From the NCBI GenBank assembly GCA_023663345.1, contig JAMPHR010000003.1, positions 353,487-417,486 of the forward strand: DNA of 64,000 nt, in the 5' to 3' direction. Origin of the DNA: Paenibacillus sp. (GTDB lineage Bacteria > Bacteroidota > Bacteroidia > Bacteroidales > Muribaculaceae). The position numbers were made by a program, and so were the translations under genes. Positions 34,316 to 42,797 of the stretch are shown here, one piece after another; within the stretch, counting starts at the first letter, position 1; each line of letters starts with the position of its first letter. The notes under the pieces are model-generated. The model ran no database searches, was not told the origin of the DNA, and saw nothing but the letters and a program-made list of their open reading frames with translations.

Positions 34316-36343
34316 ATGAAAACTATATTTAAATCAATCCTTATAGCCTCGCTCGGAGTCTCGATGGCTCAATGCAGCGATGATTACCTGGATGTCTCAT
34401 CGCCGGCCAATACCGACGACTCCTTCGTCACATCTACCCCCGACGAGACTTACAAGACCCTCTCATGGTGCTACGGCAATTATCGCCATAATGTAGCCGC
34501 TGGAGGCAACTACAACTGGGAGGACGCAATCTCCGATGTGGAATATTATCCCGAGAATGATTCTCCCAACAATGTGATAGGCAAGCTTCATCCCGAGAAC
34601 GTTGCTATAGGTGGCAAGCAGACCCAGTTTGACAATCTCTTTGCTACCCTCGCCCGTGCCAAGCGCATCGCCGATATTCTCGAGAACAAGCCTCAGTACA
34701 TTTCTGCCCGCGATGCCGGTGCCACCAATGACTGGACCCAGCTTTACGGCGAGGCCATCACCATGCGTGCGCTGTGCTACTTCCAGCTCTGCCTCCACTT
34801 TGGTGATGTCCCCTACGGTATCGAGAATACTGTGGCTGACAGCTACACCCTCGCTTCCCGTTTCGCCATCTACGATGCTCTTCTGGCCGATCTTGACCGT
34901 GTGCAGGGGCTAATGTACAAGATCGGAGAGGGTGGTATTACCGCCGAGCGTATCAGCCGTACATTTGCCTGCGGTCTTGCCGGTAAAATAGCCATGCATG
35001 CGGCCGGATACCAGACTCTCCGCACCGATGTCACCGGTCTCTATGGCGACATGAGTTTCGATCGTATCGGGCAGGAAGCCAACAAGTGTTTCTATGCACG
35101 CCGTTCGGACTATCTCAACTATGTCAAGACAGCTGAGAAATTCCTTGACCTCGCTCTTGGGGAGGCCAAGGGCGCTACCTATCTCGTGACTGTAGATGAC
35201 CGTGCCGGCATCAACAATCCCTACCAGCGCTCCTACCAATACATCTATGACATGCAGACCAGCCCCGAGTCGCTCTTCGAGGTTGCATGCATAGAGGGCC
35301 AGCAGGGCGAGCTCGGATACTCCCAGGGCCGCCCGTCCGACGGTGGCGGTTCCAACGCCGCTCCCTGTAAGGTGTTCGCCGGCGTGCGCATCACCCCCAC
35401 AGCCTACTACTCGCTCTACGATGACGGTGACAAGCGTGCCGATGCCAACATGACCGTGACCGGAGCCGACGGCAAGGGTAACGAGGCCATGCTCTCGTTT
35501 GAGGCGGGATCGCGTCTGAAGGGCGGTATCTCCACTAACAAGTGGGACGTAAACCGCATGAATCCTCCTTTCGTGGCAAAACAGCGCCAGATGGGCATGA
35601 ACTACCAGGTGCTCCGAATCGCGGATGTAATGCTCCTCAATGCCGAGGCCAAGGCTTATCTTGGCAAGGACGGCGAAGCCAAGGCTCTGCTTGATCAGAT
35701 CCGTGCCCGTGCGTTCGGCGACAACAATCATGGCGTGTCAGCTACGGGAGAAGCTCTCCTCGAAGCCATCTGGCATGAGCGTGCCCTCGAGCTTCTCGGC
35801 GAGGGTGAGGCTCGTTGGGATATGATCCGCTCAGGTAAATTCCACGAGCGCACTTCGGCTCTCAAATCAGCCATGGCTGCCCTGAAAGCCGACCTCCGCT
35901 CCAAGGGGTGGCACGATTTCGGTAACGGCCGTGTGATGCCCGCTTATATTTGGGTCAAGAAGGTTCAGTTAAGCAATCCGCTGACATTCGATGCCGTTCC
36001 CGGTGATCCTGCCCGTACTCCTGGTTGGCGTGGCGTATATGATTATTCCACTATTGAAGCCGTTGCCGGTAAAGTGCAGGGTACCAATCACAATCTTGCC
36101 ATACAGGGTCTCGACCGTTACATCGACCCCGCAGGTGCAGAAGCCGCATCCCTCCAGGCCGATGGTTATGCCAAAACCAACTGGGGTGTAGATCTCATCT
36201 CGGACAAGGCTATCAACGACGACCTCTTCCTCGGTGGATGGAAAAACGGCGAGGCTCCACGCTATTTCCACCCCATTCCTTACGAGACTCTCAACCAGTC
36301 CAAGGGTAACGTGACTAACGGTTACGGTCTGCCTCAGGAATAA
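34316..36343 (+). CDS. SusD/RagB-type glycan-binding lipoprotein (rightward pair)
   Basis: A 675-residue outer-membrane lipoprotein (LGVSMAQ-Cys20, then SDDYLDVSSP). TPR-like helices include ARAKRIADILENKP and YGEAITMRALCYFQLCLHFGDVPYG; the C-terminal SusD block is EAIWHERALELLGEGEARWDMIRSGKFHE preceded by VLRIADVMLLNAEAKAYLGKD. It is the partner of the SusC upstream, and a strong terminator follows, so SusC-SusD form a unit separate from the enzymes further right. Confidence 0.95.
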   Translation: MKTIFKSILIASLGVSMAQCSDDYLDVSSPANTDDSFVTSTPDETYKTLSWCYGNYRHNVAAGGNYNWEDAISDVEYYPENDSPNNVIGKLHPENVAIGGKQTQFDNLFATLARAKRIADILENKPQYISARDAGATNDWTQLYGEAITMRALCYFQLCLHFGDVPYGIENTVADSYTLASRFAIYDALLADLDRVQGLMYKIGEGGITAERISRTFACGLAGKIAMHAAGYQTLRTDVTGLYGDMSFDRIGQEANKCFYARRSDYLNYVKTAEKFLDLALGEAKGATYLVTVDDRAGINNPYQRSYQYIYDMQTSPESLFEVACIEGQQGELGYSQGRPSDGGGSNAAPCKVFAGVRITPTAYYSLYDDGDKRADANMTVTGADGKGNEAMLSFEAGSRLKGGISTNKWDVNRMNPPFVAKQRQMGMNYQVLRIADVMLLNAEAKAYLGKDGEAKALLDQIRARAFGDNNHGVSATGEALLEAIWHERALELLGEGEARWDMIRSGKFHERTSALKSAMAALKADLRSKGWHDFGNGRVMPAYIWVKKVQLSNPLTFDAVPGDPARTPGWRGVYDYSTIEAVAGKVQGTNHNLAIQGLDRYIDPAGAEAASLQADGYAKTNWGVDLISDKAINDDLFLGGWKNGEAPRYFHPIPYETLNQSKGNVTNGYGLPQE

Positions 36344-36369
36344 TCCCCGGCACCTGACTTGACTATACG

Positions 36370-36409
36370 GTCCCCCATTGCCACAACCGTGGTGATGGGG
36401 GACTTTTTT
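36370..36409 (+). terminator. Strong terminator after the rightward SusD
   Basis: GTCCCCCAT pairs with ATGGGGGAC, with an inner CCAC/GTGG pairing, and is followed by six T residues. Confidence 0.88.
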
Positions 36410-36438
36410 GATTTAAGTAGTTATAATAAGTTGTTTTT

Positions 36439-36629
36439 AATAAGTAAGTCGTAAAAATTAATGCACATATAAATTGCAGTAATTTTTGAGATATTTTGGT
36501 TGCGGAATGAAGGAGCATAGCGAGCTATGCGACTGAGTGACAAAACCAAAATAGCCAAAAAGAACAAGATTTATTGGGCAAGCTCTTTAGGACTTACATA
36601 TAGCGGTTAATTTTTAAGACTTACTTATA
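36439..36629. mobile_element. Palindromic MITE-like element of about 190 bp
   Basis: The ends AATAAGTAAGTCGTAAAAATTAA (split across 36439-36461) and, inverted, 36607-36629 differ at one base. Inside, TATTTTGGTT (36492-36501) pairs with AACCAAAATA (36544-36553) around a central hairpin GCATAG-CGAG-CTATGC (36515-36530). There is no gene inside. The layered palindromes are typical of non-autonomous inverted-repeat elements in Bacteroidales. Confidence 0.55.
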
Positions 36630-36646
36630 AGTAAGTCTTATATTTG
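36616..36646 (+). promoter_or_regulatory. 24-bp palindrome over the nucleotidyltransferase promoter
   Basis: AAGACTTACTTA-TAAGTAAGTCTT is a perfect palindrome at 36616-36639 and is followed at once by the -7 box TATATTTG (36639-36646), six bases before the ATG at 36653. It covers the -33 position, as an autoregulatory operator would, and it reuses the right end of the adjacent palindromic element. Confidence 0.55.
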
Positions 36647-36652
36647 CACACA

Positions 36653-36965
36653 ATGAAGCTGATAGAATTAAATATTGCCCAGATAGTGTCCTTGTGCCGT
36701 AAGTATTAAGGTGAAAGCCTTGTATGTTTTCGGATCTATCCTGACTTCACGTTTCAATGATGAAAGTGATGTCGATTTGGCGGTGAGCTTTGACAAGGAG
36801 AATATCGCATTGGAGGATTATGCCGATAATTTTTTCTCCATGCAATTTGATCTGGAAGCGATATTTAACCGTCAGGTTGATTTAGTATGTTATGATGCGA
36901 TAACTAATCCTATATTCCGGCAAGAGCTTGACGAGACGAAGCGTCTGTTATTTGGATGGATATGA
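36653..36965 (+). pseudogene. MntA-type minimal nucleotidyltransferase, frameshifted
   Basis: Read from ATG 36653 the frame gives MKLIELNIAQIVSLCRKY and stops at TAA 36707. One base later in another frame follows KALYVFGSILTSRFNDESDVD, carrying the nucleotidyltransferase signature GS(x)nDVD, and continues to 36965. Removing one T from TATTAAG at 36704-36710 rejoins the two halves as ...CRKYKVKALYVFGS, the usual MntA N-terminus of about 103 residues. MntA proteins AMPylate and neutralise HEPN toxins. Either this is a broken gene, a sequencing error, or translation restarts at GTG 36711 without the first helix. No intact HEPN gene follows. Confidence 0.7.
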
Positions 36966-37191
36966 GAATAAAATAAAGGATAAAAGAAGCATTGAGATCT
37001 ATCTGATTGTTGTCATTTATGTCGTGGTGGTAACATTGGGTTAACAAAAAATAACTACCGCTATATGAGTTTATATCCCGCCGTTGAGTAATTTTGTATT
37101 TTATTTGGCTTCTTTCATACTGTCGTTGGAAGCTATTGCTATGTAAGATAATAAGCAAAACAATTATACCTTAAACCCCAAAAACAAAAGA
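36966..37191. other. Intergenic region with promoter of the pectin enzyme operon
   Basis: ATGAGAATAAAATAA overlaps the nucleotidyltransferase end, and one frame of 36976-37044 reads IKDKRSIEIYLI, faintly like a HepT N-terminus, before stopping. A -7 box TAATTTTG at 37089-37096 lies about 95 bp before the GH28-GH105 start and is the likely promoter of the enzyme genes. Confidence 0.45.
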
Positions 37192-39723
37192 ATGACCATG
37201 AGGAGAATCAGTATGATGCTTGTGGGACTTCTGCTTGCGGCCGGTGCATGGGCCATGACTCCCGATGAGGCGTGGAACACCGTTTACCCCGAGATAGAGA
37301 AGTCGATCGAGCAACCGACATTCCGGGCCAAAGATTACAAACTACTCGACTACGGCAAAAAGTCCAAAACCAAAGGATTTCTCTACACCGAACTTATAAA
37401 TAAGGTGATCGACGTGTGCTCGCGTGAAGGCGGAGGCCGTGTTGTGATCCCCAAAGGCACATGGCTCACCGGCCCCATCACCATCAAGGACAATGTGAAC
37501 CTTCATCTCGAGGAGGGAGCCACACTGCTTTTCACCCCCGACACCACCCAGTATCCCGTAGTGCGTACCCGCTGGGAGGGCATGGACTGCTACAACTATC
37601 AGCCCATGGTGTATGCTATCGGAGCCAAGAATATCGCTCTCACAGGTAAAGGCACGGTTGACGGTGGCGCAAGCAACGACAACTGGTGGGGCATGAGCTC
37701 CAAGAAAGGACATGATTACACCGGCCCCGGCACTGTGGCAACCCAGAAGACAGGCCGACCTCTGCTCCAGGAGTGGAACGAGAACGGCGTGCCCGTGGAG
37801 AAGCGCCAGATGGGCCCCGGCTACGGTATGCGTCCCCAGCTCGTAAACTTCGTAGACTGCAAGAACGTGCTTATCGAGGATGTCACACTCCTCCGCTCAC
37901 CGTTCTGGGTGATCCACCCCCTGTTCTGCGAGAGCCTCACAGTGCGTGGCGTTCACATTCAGAACGACGGCCCCAACGGTGACGGCTGTGACCCCGAATC
38001 GTGCAAGAATGTGCTGATCGAGGATTGCTTCTTCGACACCGGCGACGACTGTATAGCCATCAAGAGCGGACGTAACCGCGACGGCATCGTGGCCGCACGT
38101 CCCACCGAGAACGTGATCGTGCGCAACTGCCGCATGAAGAACGGTCACGGCGGTATCGTGGTTGGCTCGGAGATCTCGGGCGGTTTCTCCAACCTTTTTG
38201 CCGAGAACTGCGTCATGGACTCCCCCGATCTTGACCGCGTGGTGCGCATCAAGACCAACTCATGCCGTAGCGGAGTGATCGAGAAGATCTACTGCCGCAA
38301 CATCGAGGTGGGCCAGTGCAACGAGGCCGTGCTCAAGATCAACCTGCTCTATGAGCGCAAGGAGGCATGTGACCATAGCTATCCCCCCGTGGTGCAGGAC
38401 GTGTACCTGGAGAATATCTCCTGCAAGGAGAGCAAATGGGGCATAGTGATCGAGGGATACGAGGATCTGTGCAACATACGCAACATTGAGGTGAAGGATT
38501 GCAAGTGGGACGGCGTGGTCAACGGCGGAAACTCCATCAGCGGTCTCACCAAGAATGTGCGCGTGGCCAATACCTATATCAACGGCAAACTCGTGACCGA
38601 CAACGAGCCTCTTTCCCAGGCCATGGCCCTCTCGGAGATGAAACGTTGCCCCGAGAGCTGGATGCTCGATTATATGAAAGGTCCCCACTGGACCTATGCC
38701 GTGGGCACCGAACTCGATGCCATCCTCAATGTGGCCGACCGTTATAAGGATGACCGCATGGCCGCTTATGCTCTGAGCTATGTCGACACCCTCGTCAATG
38801 CCAATGGCGACATGAAAGGCTTCAAGATGGAGGCCTACAACCTCGATAATATCAAGGACGGAACCCTCCTGCTCGAGGCTTACGAGCGTACCGGCGAGGA
38901 GCGTTACCTCAAGGCTATGCAGACCCTGTGGAAGCAGCTCCAGGCCCAGCCCCGCACAAGCGAGGGAGGATACTGGCACAAGCAGAGGTATCCCCATCAG
39001 ATGTGGCTCGACGGCCTGTTCATGGCCGAGCCGTTCAGCGCCAAGTATGCCAACCGCTTCCTGACAGGCAAGGAGAAGGAAGAGGCCTGGAACCATATCG
39101 CTGACCAGTTTGCCATCGTGGCCAAGCATACCTATGATCCCAAGACCGGACTTTACCGTCACGCATGGGACGAGAGCAAGGAACAGCGCTGGGCCGACAA
39201 GGAGACCGGACAGGCTCCCCACGCCTGGGGCCGTGCAATGGGCTGGACATTCATGGGCGTGCTCGATGTACTCGAGGAGATGCCCGAGGATCATCCCCGC
39301 CGCAAGGAGCTGGTAGAGATAGCCCGCTCGTTTGCCGACGGTGTTGTCAAGACCCAGGACACCCGTAGCGGTGTGTGGTATCAGGTGCTCGACGCCCCCG
39401 GCCGTGAAGGCAATTATCTCGAGGGCACGGCATCTGCCATGTTTGTGTACTCGCTTCTGCGCGGAGTGCGCATGGGCGTGCTCGACCAGAGCTATCTCAA
39501 CGCTGCCCTCACCGGATGGAACGGCTTGCTCAAGCACCTGGTGCGCATCGGCAAGGACGGATCTGTCACCCTCACAAAGTGCTGTGCTGTGGCAGGCCTC
39601 GGTGGCGACAAGAATTATCGCGACGGATCGTTTGAGTACTATATCTCCGAGCCTATCCGCGATAACGACGCCAAGGGCGTAGGTCCGTTCATCAACGCCT
39701 GTCTTGAGATGGAGCGCCTGTAA
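37192..39723 (+). CDS. GH28-GH105 fusion: polygalacturonase plus unsaturated galacturonyl hydrolase
   Basis: An 843-residue secreted enzyme (signal peptide to about residue 21, GAWA). Residues about 30-475 are a GH28 parallel beta-helix with all four family motifs: NGDGCDPESC (about 259-270), DTGDDCIAIKSGR (282-294, the catalytic Asp pair), NGHGGIVVGSE (about 316-326) and RIKTNSCRSG. Residues about 490-843 are a GH105 six-hairpin barrel: QMWLDGLFMAEPF with Asp607, HAWGRAMGWTFMGVLDVLE and NYLEGTASAMFVYSL. GH28 hydrolyses galacturonan; GH105 removes the 4,5-unsaturated uronate left by lyases. One polypeptide could trim both kinds of end in the periplasm or at the surface. Confidence 0.93.
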   Translation: MTMRRISMMLVGLLLAAGAWAMTPDEAWNTVYPEIEKSIEQPTFRAKDYKLLDYGKKSKTKGFLYTELINKVIDVCSREGGGRVVIPKGTWLTGPITIKDNVNLHLEEGATLLFTPDTTQYPVVRTRWEGMDCYNYQPMVYAIGAKNIALTGKGTVDGGASNDNWWGMSSKKGHDYTGPGTVATQKTGRPLLQEWNENGVPVEKRQMGPGYGMRPQLVNFVDCKNVLIEDVTLLRSPFWVIHPLFCESLTVRGVHIQNDGPNGDGCDPESCKNVLIEDCFFDTGDDCIAIKSGRNRDGIVAARPTENVIVRNCRMKNGHGGIVVGSEISGGFSNLFAENCVMDSPDLDRVVRIKTNSCRSGVIEKIYCRNIEVGQCNEAVLKINLLYERKEACDHSYPPVVQDVYLENISCKESKWGIVIEGYEDLCNIRNIEVKDCKWDGVVNGGNSISGLTKNVRVANTYINGKLVTDNEPLSQAMALSEMKRCPESWMLDYMKGPHWTYAVGTELDAILNVADRYKDDRMAAYALSYVDTLVNANGDMKGFKMEAYNLDNIKDGTLLLEAYERTGEERYLKAMQTLWKQLQAQPRTSEGGYWHKQRYPHQMWLDGLFMAEPFSAKYANRFLTGKEKEEAWNHIADQFAIVAKHTYDPKTGLYRHAWDESKEQRWADKETGQAPHAWGRAMGWTFMGVLDVLEEMPEDHPRRKELVEIARSFADGVVKTQDTRSGVWYQVLDAPGREGNYLEGTASAMFVYSLLRGVRMGVLDQSYLNAALTGWNGLLKHLVRIGKDGSVTLTKCCAVAGLGGDKNYRDGSFEYYISEPIRDNDAKGVGPFINACLEMERL

Positions 39724-39782
39724 TCACCGCTCCCGTCGATACTTTCCCTGAGCCCTGCGCCTGCGGGAAATAACTATCATAA

Positions 39783-39833
39783 CACCCGCCCCCGGCAGTA
39801 ACGTTGCCATGACGTGCTTGCCGGGGGCAGGTG
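39783..39833 (+). other. Large GC-rich stem-loop between GH28-GH105 and GH43
   Basis: CACCCGCCCCCGGCA pairs with TGCCGGGGGCAGGTG (one mismatch) around a loop of about 20 nt. No T run follows, so rather than a classical terminator it may be a processing or stabilising element, or a weak attenuator. Confidence 0.55.
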
Positions 39834-40003
39834 CGTTTCGGAGCGGAGCCACAGCCGGTATCTATAGTGAACGAAATAAAAGATTTAACACTTTTAACTC
39901 CAATTTCTTTCCAACTCTTGGAAAAATTAGTAATTTTGGGTCTCATTTTATACTTTTGCGAGTGACACCGCTCCCCACTCGCCACTTTTACCTTAAAATT
40001 ACA

Positions 40004-41710
40004 ATGATGAAACTAACATCTCGTCTTACCCTACTGAGCGTAGCCTTGGCCGGCGCAATGGGTACAAATGCAGCCGAATATGTCTCCGAAGTGTGGAGCC
40101 CTGACGCAGGCAACGGCAAGTACATCAACCCTATCATTGATGCTGATTATTCCGACCCCGACGTTGTGCGTGTGGGCGACGATTACTATATGACCGCTTC
40201 GAGCTTCTCGGATATCCCCGGGTTGCCCATCCTTCATTCCAAGGATCTCGTCAACTGGACCATCATCGGTCATGCCATAACCGAGATGCCCGACTATGCC
40301 AAGTTTGCCACCCCCAATCACGGTAATGCCGTGTGGGCTCCGGCCATACGTTACCACAACGGCGAGTTCTATATCTATTATGGTGATCCCGATCTCGGAA
40401 TCTTCATGACCAAGACCAAGAATCCCGCCGGACCCTGGGAACCGCTCGTGTTGGTGCATCCCGCCAAAGGCATCATTGACACCTGCCCCTTGTGGGACGA
40501 AGATGGAAAGGCATATCTGGCTCACGGATACGCAGGAAGCCGTGCCGGCAACAAGAGCATCATAGGTATGATCGAGATGACCCCCGACGGTAAGTCGACC
40601 ATAGGCCAGGATCGCATCATCTATGACGGACACCTGGAGAACGAGACCATCGAGGGGGCCAAGATCTACAAGCGTGACGGATGGTACTGGATATTCTCAC
40701 CCGCCGGAGGTGTGCCCACCGGATGGCAGGTGGTGATGCGCTCCAAGAATCCTTGGGGTCCCTACGAGATGCGCAATGTGCTTGAGCAGGGCGACACCGA
40801 CATCAACGGTCCTCACCAGGGCGCATGGATCGACACCCCCGACGGCAAGGAAGACTGGTTCATCCACTTTCAGGACAAGGGCCCTTACGGTCGTGTCGTG
40901 AACCTCGAACCTATGGTGTGGCTTGAGAACGGCTGGCCTGTGATTGGCGTCGACCCCGACGGTGACGAGCGCGGTATCCCCGTGAGAACTTACAAAAAGC
41001 CCAACGTTGGCAAGACATATCCCAAGCAGACTCCCCAGGAGAGCGACGAGTTTGACTCGATCGAGCTCGGCAAGCAGTGGCAGTGGAAGGACAATCCCTC
41101 GGCGCTGTGGTATTTCTGCGATGCCGCCGCATCCAAACTCCGCCTCTTCTCTTACGCCGCAACCGCCGATGGTAAGACTGTCACACCCGGTACCATCTAC
41201 GATGCCCCCAACCTGCTCCTGCAGAAATTCCCTGCCCGCGACTTCACAGCTACCGCCAAGGTACAGTTCTGCCCCCGCAAGAAGGACGGTAAGATCATGG
41301 AGGGTGAGCGCGCCGGTATCGTTGTGATGGGCTACAACTTCGGCACACTCTCGTTCGAGAGCCGCAAAGATGGTGTGTATCTTGTGCAGACCGACTGCTA
41401 CAAGGCTAATAAAGGTGGTCAGGAGACCTATGTGGAGGAAGTGAAGGTCGATCCCGAGAAGGAGATGTATCTGCGTATGCGCATCGACTACACCGGCCCC
41501 AAGAAGCCCACTCAGAAGCCTGATTACACCTGCGAGGCCACGTTCTTCTACAGCTTCGACGGTAAGAAGTACACCAAGATTGGCCGTCCCGTCAAGGTGG
41601 ACGTAGGCCACTGGATCGGAGCGAAATTCGGCCTTTATTGCTCGCGCAACTGGATCAGCAACGACAGCGGTTGGCTTGACGTCGATTGGTTCCGCGTTAC
41701 CAAGAAATAA
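40004..41710 (+). CDS. GH43 glycoside hydrolase with C-terminal beta-sandwich
   Basis: A 568-residue secreted enzyme; signal peptide MKLTSRLTLLSVALAGAMGTNAA. The five-bladed propeller begins IIDADYSDPDVVRVGDDYYM with the catalytic base Asp, continues with the pKa-modulating Asp region (GIIDTCPLWDEDGKAYLAHG) and the catalytic acid Glu in NETIEGAKIYKRDGWYWIFSP. Residues about 350-568 form a concanavalin-like sandwich common behind GH43 of the xylosidase/arabinofuranosidase type. It likely removes arabinose or xylose side chains of pectin. ATG 40004 (or 40007) begins the signal peptide; the long in-frame extension upstream is not coding. Confidence 0.9.
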   Translation: MMKLTSRLTLLSVALAGAMGTNAAEYVSEVWSPDAGNGKYINPIIDADYSDPDVVRVGDDYYMTASSFSDIPGLPILHSKDLVNWTIIGHAITEMPDYAKFATPNHGNAVWAPAIRYHNGEFYIYYGDPDLGIFMTKTKNPAGPWEPLVLVHPAKGIIDTCPLWDEDGKAYLAHGYAGSRAGNKSIIGMIEMTPDGKSTIGQDRIIYDGHLENETIEGAKIYKRDGWYWIFSPAGGVPTGWQVVMRSKNPWGPYEMRNVLEQGDTDINGPHQGAWIDTPDGKEDWFIHFQDKGPYGRVVNLEPMVWLENGWPVIGVDPDGDERGIPVRTYKKPNVGKTYPKQTPQESDEFDSIELGKQWQWKDNPSALWYFCDAAASKLRLFSYAATADGKTVTPGTIYDAPNLLLQKFPARDFTATAKVQFCPRKKDGKIMEGERAGIVVMGYNFGTLSFESRKDGVYLVQTDCYKANKGGQETYVEEVKVDPEKEMYLRMRIDYTGPKKPTQKPDYTCEATFFYSFDGKKYTKIGRPVKVDVGHWIGAKFGLYCSRNWISNDSGWLDVDWFRVTKK

Positions 41711-41743
41711 TTATCCGGAAAATCCCATATACCATATCATTTG

Positions 41744-42715
41744 ATGAAAACAAGAATCCTTACATTGCTTGCCGTTATTATTGCCGGATGTTTCGCCGCA
41801 AGCGCAGCCGACAGTAAGTGGAAGCATGACATATATGTGGCTCAGGACGGATCGGGCGACTACCGTACCATCACCGAGGCTCTCGAAGGCATACGTGCCT
41901 ATATGGATTATACCGTGACCGTGCATATAGCCAACGGCACCTACAAGGAGAAGATCGTGATCCCCGCATGGCTCACAAATGTGACATTCGAGGGGGAGAA
42001 CCCCGAGGGTGTTGTGATCACCAACGATGATCACGCCAACATCGACAACATGGGCACTTTCCGCACCTACACCGTCAAGGTGGACGGCTCGGACATCACA
42101 TTCCGTAATCTCACCATCGAGAACAACGCTCCCCAGCTGGGTCAGGCCGTGGCTCTCCACACCGAGGGTGACCGCCTCTCGTTCCAGAACTGCCGTCTGC
42201 TCGGCAACCAGGACACCCTGTTTACCGGTGGCAAGAATGCCCGCCTTTACTTCGGCGACTGCTATATCGAGGGTACCACCGACTTTATCTTCGGTCCGGC
42301 CACCGCATATTTCAAGGATTGTCTCATCCACTCCAAGCGCAACAGCTATGTGACAGCCGCCTCTACCCCCGAGGATGTCCCCGTGGGATATGTGTTTGAC
42401 AGTTGCAAGCTCACAGCCGCACCCGATGTTGACAAGGTGTACTTAGGCCGACCCTGGCGTCCGTATGCCCACACCGTTTTCATCAACTGTGACATGGGAT
42501 CGCACATCCGCCCCGAGGGCTGGCACAACTGGGGTGACAAGTCCAAGGAAACGACCTCGCGCTACGGCGAATATGGCTCCAAGGGGCCCGGCGCCAAAGG
42601 GCCGCGCGTGGAATGGGCCAAGAACCCCACCAAGCAGCAGGCTGCCGATCTGCTCGACCTCGACAAGATATTCACCCGCACCACCACCTGGGTTCCTGCC
42701 GTGGCTGGGAAATGA
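41744..42715 (+). CDS. Pectin methylesterase (CE8)
   Basis: A 323-residue secreted carbohydrate esterase that removes methyl esters from homogalacturonan. Signal peptide MKTRILTLLAVIIAGCFAASA. The CE8 motifs are all present: GQAVALHTEGDR, GNQDTLFT (acid Asp), EGTTDFIFGPA (nucleophile Asp) and YLGRPWRPYAHTVF (Arg), spread over a right-handed beta-helix. Removing the esters makes the chain accessible to GH28. It lies 33 bp after GH43, probably in the same transcript. ATG 41744 is used instead of the TTG just before it. Confidence 0.94.
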   Translation: MKTRILTLLAVIIAGCFAASAADSKWKHDIYVAQDGSGDYRTITEALEGIRAYMDYTVTVHIANGTYKEKIVIPAWLTNVTFEGENPEGVVITNDDHANIDNMGTFRTYTVKVDGSDITFRNLTIENNAPQLGQAVALHTEGDRLSFQNCRLLGNQDTLFTGGKNARLYFGDCYIEGTTDFIFGPATAYFKDCLIHSKRNSYVTAASTPEDVPVGYVFDSCKLTAAPDVDKVYLGRPWRPYAHTVFINCDMGSHIRPEGWHNWGDKSKETTSRYGEYGSKGPGAKGPRVEWAKNPTKQQAADLLDLDKIFTRTTTWVPAVAGK

Positions 42716-42797
42716 GAGTGAGGCCGATCCACACGACATTATAGAACACCTAATAATATTACGATAACAGAAACAATTATCATTATCAATACCGAAT

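Noticed and set aside
38260-39537. A 425-codon open frame antisense to the GH105 half
   Set aside because: Composition is that of antisense reading; the plus strand has all GH28 and GH105 motifs.
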